This document shows positions 9,057-18,221 of a stretch of 64,000 bases of DNA, in pieces. The stretch is from MPNP01 sp026710155. Lineage in GTDB: Bacteria; Pseudomonadota; Alphaproteobacteria; Rhodobacterales; Rhodobacteraceae. A program made the position numbers and the translations under genes. The stretch is from assembly GCA_965200885.1 (NCBI GenBank), contig OZ241737.1, positions 558,001 through 622,000 of the forward strand, given 5' to 3'. The notes beneath the pieces were generated by a model, which was not told where the DNA came from, made no database searches, and worked only from the letters and a program-made list of their open reading frames with translations. The first letter of the stretch is position 1. The number at the start of each line of letters is the position of its first letter.

Positions 9057-9935
9057 GTGAAGTATATAATTTCCCTTATTGCCAACCCCAATAGGGCAAA
9101 TCTTGAATCGTCCCAAATACGGGAATTATGTTCCAAGTGGACCGGACATGATATCAGATATCTCCGCGAGGATGTTGCAGCTGAATTCTTGGTGGACTCA
9201 TTTCCTTCCGATTTTGATATCACCTGTTCCAACCTTGATGATTTAAGTATTGATCTGGTAATACAACCCAACGGCGTCCGGAAAAAGAAACTTTTGGTGG
9301 CTGACATGGATTCCACAATCATTGAGCAGGAATGTCTGGATGAATTGGCAGAAATATCTGGTAATGGAAACAGGGTCAAGGAGATCACCAAAAGGGCTAT
9401 GAATGGCGAATTGCCTTTTGAAGATGCCTTGCGGGAAAGGGTGACCCTCCTGAAGGGCAAAAGCGCCAATTTGCTTGACCAGACTTGGCATAATCGCATC
9501 ACGTTTACTCCAGGCGCAAGGGAACTTGTTGGCACAATGCGTGCAAACGGTGCATACTGTACCCTGGTTTCGGGTGGTTTTACCCATTTTACCGAGAGGG
9601 TTTCTGCTGCCCTTGGTTTTCACGAGACCCATGCCAACTCACTGATGATCCAAGACAATGTCATAACCGGCAAAGTTGGTTGTCCCATAATGGGCACAAC
9701 TACCAAATTGAATGTCCTTACCAGCCTTGTCAAAGGACTTGGCCTGCAGTTTGCCGATTGCCTTGCCGTGGGAGATGGCGCAAATGATCTGGATATGCTT
9801 CTTGCTTCAGGTATGGGGATAGCCTTCAGGGCTCATTCCATTGTTGCCAAACAAAGCAAGATAAGAATAAACCATGGTGACCTGACCGCACTCCTTTACC
9901 TCCAAGGATACATGTTTAAAGACTTGGTGAAGTGA
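9057..9935 (+). CDS. serB: Phosphoserine phosphatase
   Basis: HAD-family phosphatase for the last step of serine synthesis. Nucleophile D83 and acid/base D85 lie in the ADMDST motif; later motifs are SGGF (motif II) and GDGANDLDML (motif IV). Length 292 is normal, with an N-terminal region of about 75 residues before the catalytic domain. The start is GTG 9057 behind an AGGAT-like site. With the divergent serC-serA it completes the serine pathway at one locus, an arrangement known in Rhodobacterales. Confidence 0.94.
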   Translation: MKYIISLIANPNRANLESSQIRELCSKWTGHDIRYLREDVAAEFLVDSFPSDFDITCSNLDDLSIDLVIQPNGVRKKKLLVADMDSTIIEQECLDELAEISGNGNRVKEITKRAMNGELPFEDALRERVTLLKGKSANLLDQTWHNRITFTPGARELVGTMRANGAYCTLVSGGFTHFTERVSAALGFHETHANSLMIQDNVITGKVGCPIMGTTTKLNVLTSLVKGLGLQFADCLAVGDGANDLDMLLASGMGIAFRAHSIVAKQSKIRINHGDLTALLYLQGYMFKDLVK

Positions 9936-10135
9936 GATTAAGTACATTTTGGGGTAAACTGACAATACCTGCAACCATATTGGACCCGGTGACATTGACA
10001 ACACTCCTCCTCATACCAATACCCAAATTGTTGAGAGCAAATTGCCGCGGTCTTAGTTGGGACACCATCATTTAATTTATTCACAACATGACTCCCAAAA
10101 CCGTGAATGGTCGCAATTTAATTTAGGAGCCAAAG

Positions 10136-11167
10136 TCAAATGGTTTTTGTGACTTTTTGCAATCCTGCTGGCAAATCTGGATTGAAGCCAAATGCACGTG
10201 CCAGTTTCTCCACAATCACATAAAAGGAAATTATCTGAATAATGGGAGAAATGAGTTCAATGCGACAATGGGAGCTTGATGGGTTTGTCAGTTTAGGTAT
10301 CGATGCCAGAGTCATTACTTTGGCACCTCTGGATTTCATATTTTGCCGTGCAGCTTCCATTGATGCCGATTCTATTCCGGATGATTCAACAAACAGAGTT
10401 ACAAATTTTTCATCGGCTATTGTTGCTGGACCATGTAATACTTCAGCTGCCGAATAGGCTTCTGCATGCAAATGACATAACTCTTTGAACTTCAAGGCAA
10501 TTTCACAAGCCATGGCATAGCCCAACCCACGACCGATACAGTATAATGAACTGGCTTTTGAAATCTTGTCAATGGTTGATTCCTTGTCAGAATTTAAAAC
10601 TTGTTGGGCAAGGTCAGGTAAATGTTGCAGGGTAGATATTATGGAACGATCCTTTAAATACCCGGCCAGAATTCCAAGGGAAACAATCAGCATTCCAACA
10701 AATGATTTGGTTGCCGCCACAGCCATTTCAGGACCAACATGAATTGGCAAAATGGTCTCGGCGTTATTCCCAAGAGGGCTGTCAGTGACATTCAGAACTG
10801 AAAAGGTTCTTGCTCCACCTCTACTAGCTGCATCTAACAGGGCTAAAATATCAGGGCTTGAACCTGACTGTGAGAAGGCAATTGCTGCAAATCCATCAAG
10901 TTTTAGATTTGCCTTGTATAATGTTGCAACTGAAGGACCGATTGATGCAACTGGAAGACCAGTATGTGCTTCAATCAGGTATTTGAAAAATGTGGCCGCA
11001 TGATCAGAAGAACCGCGAGCACAGGTGATGAAACCCTGGATATCAGTATCGCGCAATTTGTTTCCAACTATCCAGTACTTCTCAATTCCAATCTCCATCT
11101 GGTGCCTGATTGCGGCAGGAATTTCATTGATTTCAGCAGCTGTCTGAGTCTGTCCGGAGGACATCAT
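10136..11167 (-). CDS. SIS-domain sugar isomerase/deaminase-like protein (GlmS/FrlB/AgaS type)
   Basis: 343 residues with two sugar-isomerase (SIS) domains: CARGSSDHAATFFKY (about 48) and SQSGSSPDILALL (about 98) mark the first, and CIGRGLGYAMACEIALKFKE (about 210) the second. This resembles the isomerase half of GlmS and the stand-alone amino-sugar deaminases or fructosamine-6-phosphate deglycases. The glutaminase domain is absent, so ammonia or amine release rather than synthesis is likely. It is the last gene of the ROK-ABC operon, two bases after the ATPase stop. ATG 11167 is chosen over the upstream TTG. Exact substrate unknown. Confidence 0.8.
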   Translation of the reverse strand: MMSSGQTQTAAEINEIPAAIRHQMEIGIEKYWIVGNKLRDTDIQGFITCARGSSDHAATFFKYLIEAHTGLPVASIGPSVATLYKANLKLDGFAAIAFSQSGSSPDILALLDAASRGGARTFSVLNVTDSPLGNNAETILPIHVGPEMAVAATKSFVGMLIVSLGILAGYLKDRSIISTLQHLPDLAQQVLNSDKESTIDKISKASSLYCIGRGLGYAMACEIALKFKELCHLHAEAYSAAEVLHGPATIADEKFVTLFVESSGIESASMEAARQNMKSRGAKVMTLASIPKLTNPSSSHCRIELISPIIQIISFYVIVEKLARAFGFNPDLPAGLQKVTKTI

Positions 11168-11169
11168 GA

Positions 11170-11910
11170 TCAATGCACCCCTGTTATCATTGAAATGATT
11201 TCATTCTTGTTGGTTTTGCTGGTTTCACGAATTCCAATTTGTTCTCCTCTTCGCAACACACAAATTTGGTCTGCCAAGCGAAAAACCTGATCAAGACTAT
11301 GGCTGATGAGCAGGATGGCAAGTTTACGTTCCCTGAGTGATGAAACGAGTTTTTCCACCTTGGCCGTTTCTGCAACACCAAGTGCCGCTGTAGGTTCATC
11401 AAGGAGAATGAGTTTACTTGCCCAGTGAACAGCTCGTGCTATGGCAATTCCCTGCCTTTGACCTCCGCTGAGATTTCGTATGGCAAGATTCGTTGACGGA
11501 ATACGAACATCAAGTGCGTCAACCAGATTTTGACTTTCCTCCCGCATTCGCGCCTTGTTGAGCAATCCAAAGGGTTTTTTGGTTAGCTCCTTTCCCAAAA
11601 ACATGTTCATATAGACCGGTTGTTCGTCAACCAGCGCCAAGTCCTGATGGACTACTTCAATTCCCTTGCTTCGAGAGGAACTTGCATCGGAGAAGTAAAC
11701 CATTTCACCATCCAGCAGAATGTCACCCGAGGTTGGTGGGTAGATACCTGATATGACCTTGATTATGGTTGACTTGCCTGCACCATTATCACCAACAAGA
11801 GCTAAAATCTTGCTGGAAAAAAGATCGAGTGAAAAGTTTTGAATGGCAACAAGACCATCAAATGCTTTATTGATGCCCCTGAGTGACAAGACCGGTTGAA
11901 GCTCCGTCAT
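11170..11910 (-). CDS. Sugar ABC transporter ATPase (single-domain, FrcA/RbsA-like)
   Basis: 246 residues with one nucleotide-binding domain: Walker A GDNGAGKST (about 36-44), signature LSGGQRQ (about 144), Walker B LILLDEPTA (about 163), switch histidine in SHSLDQ. It is related to RbsA-type carbohydrate ATPases but has one instead of two domains, as in FrcA-like systems. It overlaps the YhfX-like gene by 4 bases (ATGA) and works with the permease (13127) and binding protein (14141) of the same operon. Confidence 0.88.
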   Translation of the reverse strand: MTELQPVLSLRGINKAFDGLVAIQNFSLDLFSSKILALVGDNGAGKSTIIKVISGIYPPTSGDILLDGEMVYFSDASSSRSKGIEVVHQDLALVDEQPVYMNMFLGKELTKKPFGLLNKARMREESQNLVDALDVRIPSTNLAIRNLSGGQRQGIAIARAVHWASKLILLDEPTAALGVAETAKVEKLVSSLRERKLAILLISHSLDQVFRLADQICVLRRGEQIGIRETSKTNKNEIISMITGVH

Positions 11911-13118
11911 GGTTTAAATGCTCCTGGCCATAATGCTTTGTTTCCAAAGCCATTCTCAATGGCGGTCACTTCAGGTTTGCCGCATGATAAACCTTTGAGG
12001 CCCGTTACATGGGCCCGAGTAACAAAAGCCTGCCCACGAAAACCAAACACCGCGGTATCTCCTGGTTGTGGATTCTTTCCGGCACCAGAATCAATCATCG
12101 CATAGTAATCAATGGCCGAATAGTCAGGCATTTCAACATCGTGCAAATCAGCGTGTCGGGTTCCTGGTTCTGAAGTCACCAGAGCCTGTACCTGATATTT
12201 CGGAAATACTGGATCTATATAGAGCCCACCACCAAAACAGTATGCTTTGCCACCGTGGATATGCGACACTTCCGACACATAAAGTACCGCCGGATCCTCT
12301 GGCAAGTCTTCAACTGCATGAAGTGGCGTCGTTCCATGAAGCCCATTGCCGGGTTCGCATTGTGTTGCACCGGCTTCTGCCAAGGCAGAAAGCACGACAG
12401 AAGATGTTGTTCCCGGAGCATTGATTTCTATGTCCGTCCGTCCAGCAGCTCTGAGTTTTCCAGCAGCACATTCCAGGGTCCTCAGGTTGGGAGTCGGTTT
12501 AACCTTATCAGTTGATGGATCAAAGAGCAGGGCCGGAAAAGTAGTTATTCCAGCAAAACACCCACCTTCAAGTTTGTCTATGCCGTCAGCTGTTTCGATA
12601 ATATCACCGGCATCAAATCCACCTTCATGACCCCGATAGAAAGTATCACCGGCAGATTGAATACGGGCAAGAATCTTCTGTTTTCGACCTGCCCGAGAGG
12701 AAGCTTCTGCAGCCTCCCTTGACTTGCCTTCTGAAAATACCGTCCAGAAATCCGGCTTCAATTTACTGGCCACAAAATCCGCCTCGGCAACTGGTACTTG
12801 AACAAGATGCCCAATATGTCCTGTTTTGAGGCCGGCTTTGTCACAGGCCACGGCACAAGCGACATCAACCGCGACTGATTGTTTGATTCCTCCTTTGATG
12901 ACTGCTTGGCAAAAACCGGAATGTCGTCCAACCTGCTTGGTCATGGCAAATGTTGTGAGTCCGAATTTGCTGGCTTCGGTTTGAAACAGTTCTGCATTAC
13001 GTTCCACCTTATCCAGATCAATCACATATGAATTCGCTGGCAGCTTGCCTTGTTGATGCAATGCAATGGCAGTCTCAACAAAAGTTGGGTTTCTTCGGAT
13101 AAGCAAGTCTAAAAACAT
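11907..13118 (-). CDS. YhfX-like PLP enzyme (alanine-racemase fold)
   Basis: 403 residues similar by eye to E. coli YhfX: an N-terminal MFLDLLIRRNPTFVETA, the PLP-lysine region FAMTKQVGRH (about 78), and C-terminal EPGNGLHGTTP and YCFGGGLY segments. This is a fold-type III (alanine-racemase-like) PLP enzyme; the reaction of YhfX-type proteins is not established to my knowledge, and racemase or decarboxylase activity on an amino acid is possible. It sits between the permease (8-base gap) and ATPase (4-base overlap) genes of a sugar ABC operon, so its substrate is probably released from the imported compound. Confidence 0.78.
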   Translation of the reverse strand: MFLDLLIRRNPTFVETAIALHQQGKLPANSYVIDLDKVERNAELFQTEASKFGLTTFAMTKQVGRHSGFCQAVIKGGIKQSVAVDVACAVACDKAGLKTGHIGHLVQVPVAEADFVASKLKPDFWTVFSEGKSREAAEASSRAGRKQKILARIQSAGDTFYRGHEGGFDAGDIIETADGIDKLEGGCFAGITTFPALLFDPSTDKVKPTPNLRTLECAAGKLRAAGRTDIEINAPGTTSSVVLSALAEAGATQCEPGNGLHGTTPLHAVEDLPEDPAVLYVSEVSHIHGGKAYCFGGGLYIDPVFPKYQVQALVTSEPGTRHADLHDVEMPDYSAIDYYAMIDSGAGKNPQPGDTAVFGFRGQAFVTRAHVTGLKGLSCGKPEVTAIENGFGNKALWPGAFKP

Positions 13119-13126
13119 GATAATTC

Positions 13127-14083
13127 CTAAATGCGATTGAAATTTCTCAGGGACAGAGCGACCGCGAGAAGAATGATTACCCCCCGTACAATCATTTGAT
13201 CAGATACATCCAGGCCCATAAGAATAAGCCCGTTGTTGAGCATTCCCATCATCAAGGAACCAAACAAGGCGCCAACAACAGATCCCTTGCCGCCATAAAG
13301 TGCTGTACCGCCTACAATGACAGCAGCTATAACGGTCATCAAGTCACTTTCACCCAACGTATATTTGGCAGCTTGAAGCCGTCCGGCATAAAGCATGCCT
13401 GCCAAACCTGCCATTCCACCACAAAGAGTCAAGGCATAAAGTCGAACCCTGGCCACGCTAATGCCAGAAACTTGTGCTGCACGGGCATTGTCTCCAACGG
13501 CAAGGATATGCGCTCCAAAACGTGTGTGTCGATAAACAATATGCCCAATCAACACAGCTAGGATTGTCCAAATAACCAGCGAGGGAATTGAAAACAGTTT
13601 TCCTGATCCAAAAATACCTGTGAACGTATCGTTGAGTACTGGAATCGAACGCAAATTTGTCATGGATCTGGCAATTCCTGCAAACAGTCCCATTGTGGCC
13701 AATGTTACAAGAAAAGACGGTAAGCGAAGGTATGCAACAAAGATACCATTGAAAAAGCCAATCGCAAGGCCAGCTCCCAGACCTGCCATTATACCTATGA
13801 CTAGTGGAGCACTCTGCAAAACCAGTGCGGTCGTCAGGGCGGATACAGCGACAATCGAGCCAAAACTGATATCAATCTCACCAGATGAAAGTACAAATAC
13901 CAACCCAATAGCCATAATCGTCGCAGGTGCCGTCTGCAAAACGATATTTGTCAAGTTGCGGGTTGTCAGGAAACCATCGTTATACAATGTTACAGCAAAA
14001 AAAAGGAATATCCCGAAAAAACCAATGTAAATTAGGTTCTTCTGTAGATTCAGCCATTTTGAAAACAGGTGACTTCCTTCCAT
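13127..14083 (-). CDS. Sugar ABC transporter permease (RbsC/FrcC-like)
   Basis: 318 residues, almost entirely hydrophobic, with about eight to ten predicted membrane helices. Diagnostic segments are TAPATIMAIGLVFVLSSGEIDISFGSIVA near the N-terminus (given in part) and AVGDNARAAQVSGI, the coupling-loop signature of ribose-type permeases, about residue 196. It follows the binding-protein gene after a strong hairpin. Together with the ATPase and binding protein it makes a complete importer. Confidence 0.9.
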   Translation of the reverse strand: MEGSHLFSKWLNLQKNLIYIGFFGIFLFFAVTLYNDGFLTTRNLTNIVLQTAPATIMAIGLVFVLSSGEIDISFGSIVAVSALTTALVLQSAPLVIGIMAGLGAGLAIGFFNGIFVAYLRLPSFLVTLATMGLFAGIARSMTNLRSIPVLNDTFTGIFGSGKLFSIPSLVIWTILAVLIGHIVYRHTRFGAHILAVGDNARAAQVSGISVARVRLYALTLCGGMAGLAGMLYAGRLQAAKYTLGESDLMTVIAAVIVGGTALYGGKGSVVGALFGSLMMGMLNNGLILMGLDVSDQMIVRGVIILLAVALSLRNFNRI

Positions 14084-14097
14084 CAGTTATCCAACCT

Positions 14098-14133
14098 GAA
14101 AAAAAGAATACGCGGATTGCCAAGGCAATCCGC
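14098..14133 (-). terminator. Hairpin terminator/attenuator between binding-protein and permease genes
   Basis: Read leftward, a perfect 10-bp stem (GCGGATTGCC / GGCAATCCGC, bases 14112-14133) is followed shortly by a run of Ts. It lies directly after the binding-protein stop codon. Such partial terminators usually make the binding protein more abundant than the membrane components. Confidence 0.7.
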
Positions 14134-14140
14134 TGGTAAT

Positions 14141-15202
14141 TTAGTTTTGTGCAGCTGAAACCACACTTGCGGGTGGGTCAATATTGAGCGATTGATTCCA
14201 ACCTTCCATTATATTGTCAGCATTCACGGTAATCGCCGGTGCCACAATGAATGGAGGAACAACTTCTCCCATAAGATCCAGTGCTGCCGACGCCGCCATT
14301 GCCCTTCCAAGCTCATACGCTTCATCGGCTATAATTGCCACAACGTTACCACCACGTACCATATCAAGTGCAATAGGCTCAGAAAGATCCAATGTTACAA
14401 GCTTTGTCCTATCATTGCCATTGGCCCGTAAAACTGCAAGCACTCCCTCGGCTGGACCTGCCCAGGTCACATAGATTCCACCGATATCAGGGTTTTTGAG
14501 CAACATTGCATTGGCTATGTCTTCTGCACGTGCCGGATCACTTATTCCCTGCTCGGCAACAATGGTGATATCAGGATAATCGTTCTCTATGGTCGTTTTG
14601 AAGGCGTTATCACGCTGATTTGTCACGTAATAGGCGGCATCATGATAAATCCAACCGACAGTACCGCCATTGCCCATGGCAGCAGCGAGAGCATCAGCAG
14701 CCTGCTTTCCCATTTCAAACAAGTCGTCTGTTACAATCGCGGCATAATCTTCCGGATGCTCATAACCAGATGGCAGGTTCGATAAGAAGGTCAGTGCCAC
14801 ACCAGCATCCTTTGCCTCTTCAAATGCCGCAGCAGAAGTTACAGGATCAAGTGGCAGTGAGAGTATGATGCTTGGATTCCTGGCCAGTGCTGTTTCAATA
14901 TCATTTCGCTGTTTGGCTGCATCAAAACCCGCACTGGTTACAGCAACCACTTCTATTCCCAACCGAGAAAATTCGTCTGATGCACCTGCCGTAACCGCGT
15001 TGACAAAATCCGATTGATCATGCCACAACAGAGCTGCAGTATAATTACCTGCCTGAATCGATGCGACAAGGTCATCACCAACCACAATTTCAGAACTTGG
15101 AGTAGCAGATTCCCCTCCAGGGCCAATAGTTTCAGCACCAACCCATGATCCCAGAAATATTATCAGCATTGTGCTGATAAAAGTTTTTGTCAGTTTAGTC
15201 AT
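14141..15202 (-). CDS. Periplasmic sugar-binding protein (RbsB-like)
   Basis: 353 residues with a clear signal peptide (basic start MTKLTK, hydrophobic core ISTMLIIFLGSWV, cleavage near GAETI). The mature part is a type I periplasmic binding fold: ARNPSIILSLPLDPVTSAA and IVTDDLFEMGKQAADALA are typical ribose/galactose-type segments, and GGIYVTWAGPAEGVL lies in the second lobe. It starts at ATG 15202 behind GGAG and is 12 bases downstream of the M20 gene. It delivers the substrate of this operon; ligand unknown. Confidence 0.88.
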   Translation of the reverse strand: MTKLTKTFISTMLIIFLGSWVGAETIGPGGESATPSSEIVVGDDLVASIQAGNYTAALLWHDQSDFVNAVTAGASDEFSRLGIEVVAVTSAGFDAAKQRNDIETALARNPSIILSLPLDPVTSAAAFEEAKDAGVALTFLSNLPSGYEHPEDYAAIVTDDLFEMGKQAADALAAAMGNGGTVGWIYHDAAYYVTNQRDNAFKTTIENDYPDITIVAEQGISDPARAEDIANAMLLKNPDIGGIYVTWAGPAEGVLAVLRANGNDRTKLVTLDLSEPIALDMVRGGNVVAIIADEAYELGRAMAASAALDLMGEVVPPFIVAPAITVNADNIMEGWNQSLNIDPPASVVSAAQN

Positions 15203-15214
15203 AATGATCTCCTT

Positions 15215-16474
15215 TCACTGGATTAAATTTTTTGACAAAGGTTTAACTCCGCAATACTGTGCGATAAACAAGGCAAAACTCCGTATTGCCGAGAGGTATT
15301 CATCTATCCTGATCCGTTCTTCAAAAGTGTGGGCAACGGAAATGTCTCCTGGAGCACAATAAACCGCCGGGCAACCAAAATCGTCCACAAGAAAGGACAT
15401 TTCAGACCAAAAGGGTGCACCTTTGATCTCTCCCTTGTCCAAGGAAACCCGTCGAATACAATCCTGCAAGAGCATGACTTGCTCAATATCCGGAGGTATT
15501 TCAGATGCCATACCCCCTCTGGGATGATCCCGTCCTGCCGGATAGTCAACCTGTACCGAAATTCCTTCCTTGGAAAATATGCAGGCTTCAAACTTCTCTA
15601 TCGCCTCATCCATGTCTTCATCAGGATGAAGTGTTCGAATCAACGAAAACCTGCACAATTCAGGCACAGCAATAAAACCACCTCCCTCAATGCTGGTCAC
15701 AAGAAGGGTTGATGATCCAAGAAGGTCATGGGAATAACCAGAACGTATTTCTGTTTCATGAGACCAAATCCTGGTTAATAGTTCGTGCGTATGTTTAAGT
15801 GCGTCTACCCCCTGTTCAGGCTTACCAAAATAGGCTGTTTTTCCTTTGACAGTCAGATCAGCAATAAAAAATCCAATCTGTGCCGTGAAGATATTCAAGG
15901 TTGTCGGTTCAAGGTAGATGGCAAAATCTGGAGCAGCCAACTTTTCAGCTCCAAACTGTTTTACAAAGGCTTTTATTCCGGCACTGACACCCGTACCGGT
16001 TTCCCCACTTTCTTCATCACCAAAAAAAGCAAAAGTTATACCACCCTCCAATTCACAATTGATGCTTTGAAGTAACCTAAGGCTCGCTAAAGCCGCACAT
16101 ATTCCACCCTTGAGATCGCAAGCACCCCGCCCCCAGATTGCTTTTTCAAATTCAACACCAGCGAATGGATCGGCTCGTGGGTCAGACTTCCAGTAATTTT
16201 CCCAACCTCGAACATGGACAGTATCTGTATGACCTGCAAACATCAAATGGGGATAACCCACCTTGCCAGCCAGATGTCCCCAGACATTTTTGCGCCCTTC
16301 CAGAAAATCGCCGAAGCCTGTTTTCAATCCAAGTGATTCAAGCTCAGTGAGTAGAAATGAGGCAAACGGTGTTTCGTTTCCGGTAATACTTTCCAGGGCA
16401 ATTGCACTACGCAACAGTTCCAGGTCGGCATTTTTATCCTGAGCCTGTGAAAGAGTCCGCATGAAATCAGTCAT
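15215..16474 (-). CDS. M20-family amidohydrolase (ArgE/DapE-like)
   Basis: 419 residues with the M20 metal ligands and catalytic acids: FAGHTDTVHV (about 79), WGRGACDLKGG (about 115), FFGDEESGETG (about 150). It is clearly distinct from the argE at 5006. Start ATG overlaps the ROK gene stop by 4 bases, so the two are translationally coupled. In this operon it probably removes an acyl or amino-acyl group from the imported compound. Deacylase, desuccinylase or carboxypeptidase activity are all possible from sequence alone. Confidence 0.82.
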   Translation of the reverse strand: MTDFMRTLSQAQDKNADLELLRSAIALESITGNETPFASFLLTELESLGLKTGFGDFLEGRKNVWGHLAGKVGYPHLMFAGHTDTVHVRGWENYWKSDPRADPFAGVEFEKAIWGRGACDLKGGICAALASLRLLQSINCELEGGITFAFFGDEESGETGTGVSAGIKAFVKQFGAEKLAAPDFAIYLEPTTLNIFTAQIGFFIADLTVKGKTAYFGKPEQGVDALKHTHELLTRIWSHETEIRSGYSHDLLGSSTLLVTSIEGGGFIAVPELCRFSLIRTLHPDEDMDEAIEKFEACIFSKEGISVQVDYPAGRDHPRGGMASEIPPDIEQVMLLQDCIRRVSLDKGEIKGAPFWSEMSFLVDDFGCPAVYCAPGDISVAHTFEERIRIDEYLSAIRSFALFIAQYCGVKPLSKNLIQ

Positions 16475-17691
16475 TGCACCTCACAAACGTTGAAGTTCTC
16501 AATGGCTGGAGCGGGAGGGACCGAAATTGTCCCTATATCCTGGCCTTCTGCAAATAGAGACAAGTGCATATGATAGAGTGCCGTTGCAACACCCCCAGCA
16601 AGACTAGCCTGATTACCAAGCCTTGTTTTTTCAATCTTGATCTGTCTTGGAATACAGTTTGAGGCGTATTTGGCAATCCTTTCGAGCAACTCAGGACGCG
16701 AACCGATAGAACCCCCCACAATTATTTTGGATGGATCAATGATGGCAACGACAGCTGCAATAGCCAAAGCCAAATTACTGGCTACATTATCTAAAACCTC
16801 AATTGCATATTTATCACCAGAAGCCGCGTCTTCGAAAACTTCTGGAACTGTTTTTTCAATTCCTGAGCGCTCTTTGTAGCCGTTTATAATCGCACAAGTT
16901 GCAGTCGCCCTTTCCAAGGCTCCTGAATTGAGGCTTTCGGGTTCATTTGGATCAGTACCAATAGGCAAAAATCCAACTTCGCCTGCAGCTCCGAAACTGC
17001 CCCTTAACAGGTTTCCACCTAGAACTATTCCAGCACCAACACCAGTTCCAATAGAAAGAAATACAAGGCTATCATGCTCTCCCTGGTCACCAAGCCAATG
17101 TTCACCAAGGGCAGATAGATTGACATCATTTTCGACGATAATCGCAATACCCAGTTCTTTTCTGAGACATTCTGCAAAGTTTATTTTTTCAATTCCAGTT
17201 ATATTTGGTGCAAGATGGATTTTTCCCGTTTCACTGTCCTCAACACCTGGTACACCTATCACGGCAGTATGCAATCCCTTGTAAGAGTTGCCGGAATTGG
17301 AAACCAGGCTGCGTACCATTCGGGCAATTTGATGAACAATATTTATTCCGCCCCTTGGATCGGTTGATTCAAGCAGTTCATACAAAATCCTGCCATTGAG
17401 GTCACAAAGAGCGGCCCTTACCTTGGTTCCACCCAAGTCCACGCTCGCTACCAATGCTGCTGTGGGGGAAAGTTCATAAACCACGGCCCTTCTGCCGATA
17501 TGACCCTCCGTCTGTCCCACGGCACGAACCCACCCCTTGGTCTCAAGTTTCGCGACAATTTCAGATACTGTCTGCTTGGACAATCCAGTTATTTTCGCAA
17601 CGCTGGCACGAGAAACCGGTCCATAGTTTACAATCGCCTGGACAACAGAGCTTTGCGATATCTTTCGGCTTATTTTAGTATAGGATGACAT
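16471..17691 (-). CDS. ROK-family transcriptional regulator
   Basis: 406 residues. Residues about 13-65 are a winged helix-turn-helix (SRASVAKITGLSKQTVSEIV); the rest is a ROK domain with ASVDLGGTKVRAA (phosphate-1 loop, about 84), VENDVN (catalytic-type Asp) and SIGTGVGAGIVLGG. The zinc-binding Cys-rich motif typical of ROK kinases (CxCGxxGCxE) is missing, replaced by a Cys-free PNEPESLNSGALE segment, so it is likely a regulator rather than a kinase. It leads the operon it presumably represses, sensing the sugar or its phosphate. Confidence 0.88.
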   Translation of the reverse strand: MSSYTKISRKISQSSVVQAIVNYGPVSRASVAKITGLSKQTVSEIVAKLETKGWVRAVGQTEGHIGRRAVVYELSPTAALVASVDLGGTKVRAALCDLNGRILYELLESTDPRGGINIVHQIARMVRSLVSNSGNSYKGLHTAVIGVPGVEDSETGKIHLAPNITGIEKINFAECLRKELGIAIIVENDVNLSALGEHWLGDQGEHDSLVFLSIGTGVGAGIVLGGNLLRGSFGAAGEVGFLPIGTDPNEPESLNSGALERATATCAIINGYKERSGIEKTVPEVFEDAASGDKYAIEVLDNVASNLALAIAAVVAIIDPSKIIVGGSIGSRPELLERIAKYASNCIPRQIKIEKTRLGNQASLAGGVATALYHMHLSLFAEGQDIGTISVPPAPAIENFNVCEVQ

Positions 17692-17705
17692 TTCAATCTA
17701 ATTAT

Positions 17706-17749
17706 TTCGTTCACTTACCGAACTTATTATAAAGCATTCTTTCTGTCAA
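17706..17749 (-). promoter_or_regulatory. Candidate promoter and operator of the ROK operon
   Basis: Reading leftward toward the ROK start codon there is TTGACA (complement of 17744-17749), then TATAAT (complement of 17726-17731), then an inverted repeat GTTC-N7-GAAC (17709-17723). The spacing between the two hexamers is only about 12 bases, so the exact -10 is uncertain. The inverted repeat just downstream is a plausible operator for autoregulation by the ROK protein. Confidence 0.4.
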
Positions 17750-18221
17750 CTTTTTTTTGGTCTTTCCCCTTATCGATTCCAGAATAACTGATCAGCCAAG
17801 CCAATGGTGGCTTGAAAAGAAAAATGCTGATTTCACTTTTCAACATAGCGACAGTGGTCCACTATGAGAAAATATTCCCTTGTATGATGAACTCTTGAGG
17901 AGGGGGTAGTAGAAATCATCCACAGACTTTTCTCCTTGCCTTAATTCCCCAACAGAAAGGCTTGGAGCCTGTTCCATAAGTCGAAAAATGTAGCAAATTC
18001 AATACATGTTCAGACAAAAAACCATTTTTGATTCCAAATCAGTTCTGAATTTCAGGCCAAACAGCATCATTCTTATTGTTTTTTGACTTACGATACAGGC
18101 TCTTAAACATTACCAGAAAGTACTTGTTTGATACCAAGTCCGGCCTTCAATTTCTGATTCAAAAGAACTTTATATCAAAGTGTTGTAAATTCTTGCACCG
18201 TTTTTTTTAGCAAACCCACCT
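17750..18221. other. Intergenic stretch, no gene recognised
   Basis: Together with the preceding promoter region this forms a 530-base gap between the ROK operon start and the umuC 3' end. AT-rich, no supported open frame, repeat or RNA gene found. Confidence 0.5.

Noticed and set aside
9060..9075. TATATAATTTCCC at the serB start resembles the IS1595-type ends
   Set aside because: It is the coding sequence for the conserved SerB N-terminus, has no inverted partner and no flanking duplication.
9940..10130. Relic of a gene between serB and the SIS gene (leftward LNNLGIGM- and VNVTGSNMVA-like peptides)
   Set aside because: The stretch is short, broken by stops in other frames, and matched no family with confidence.
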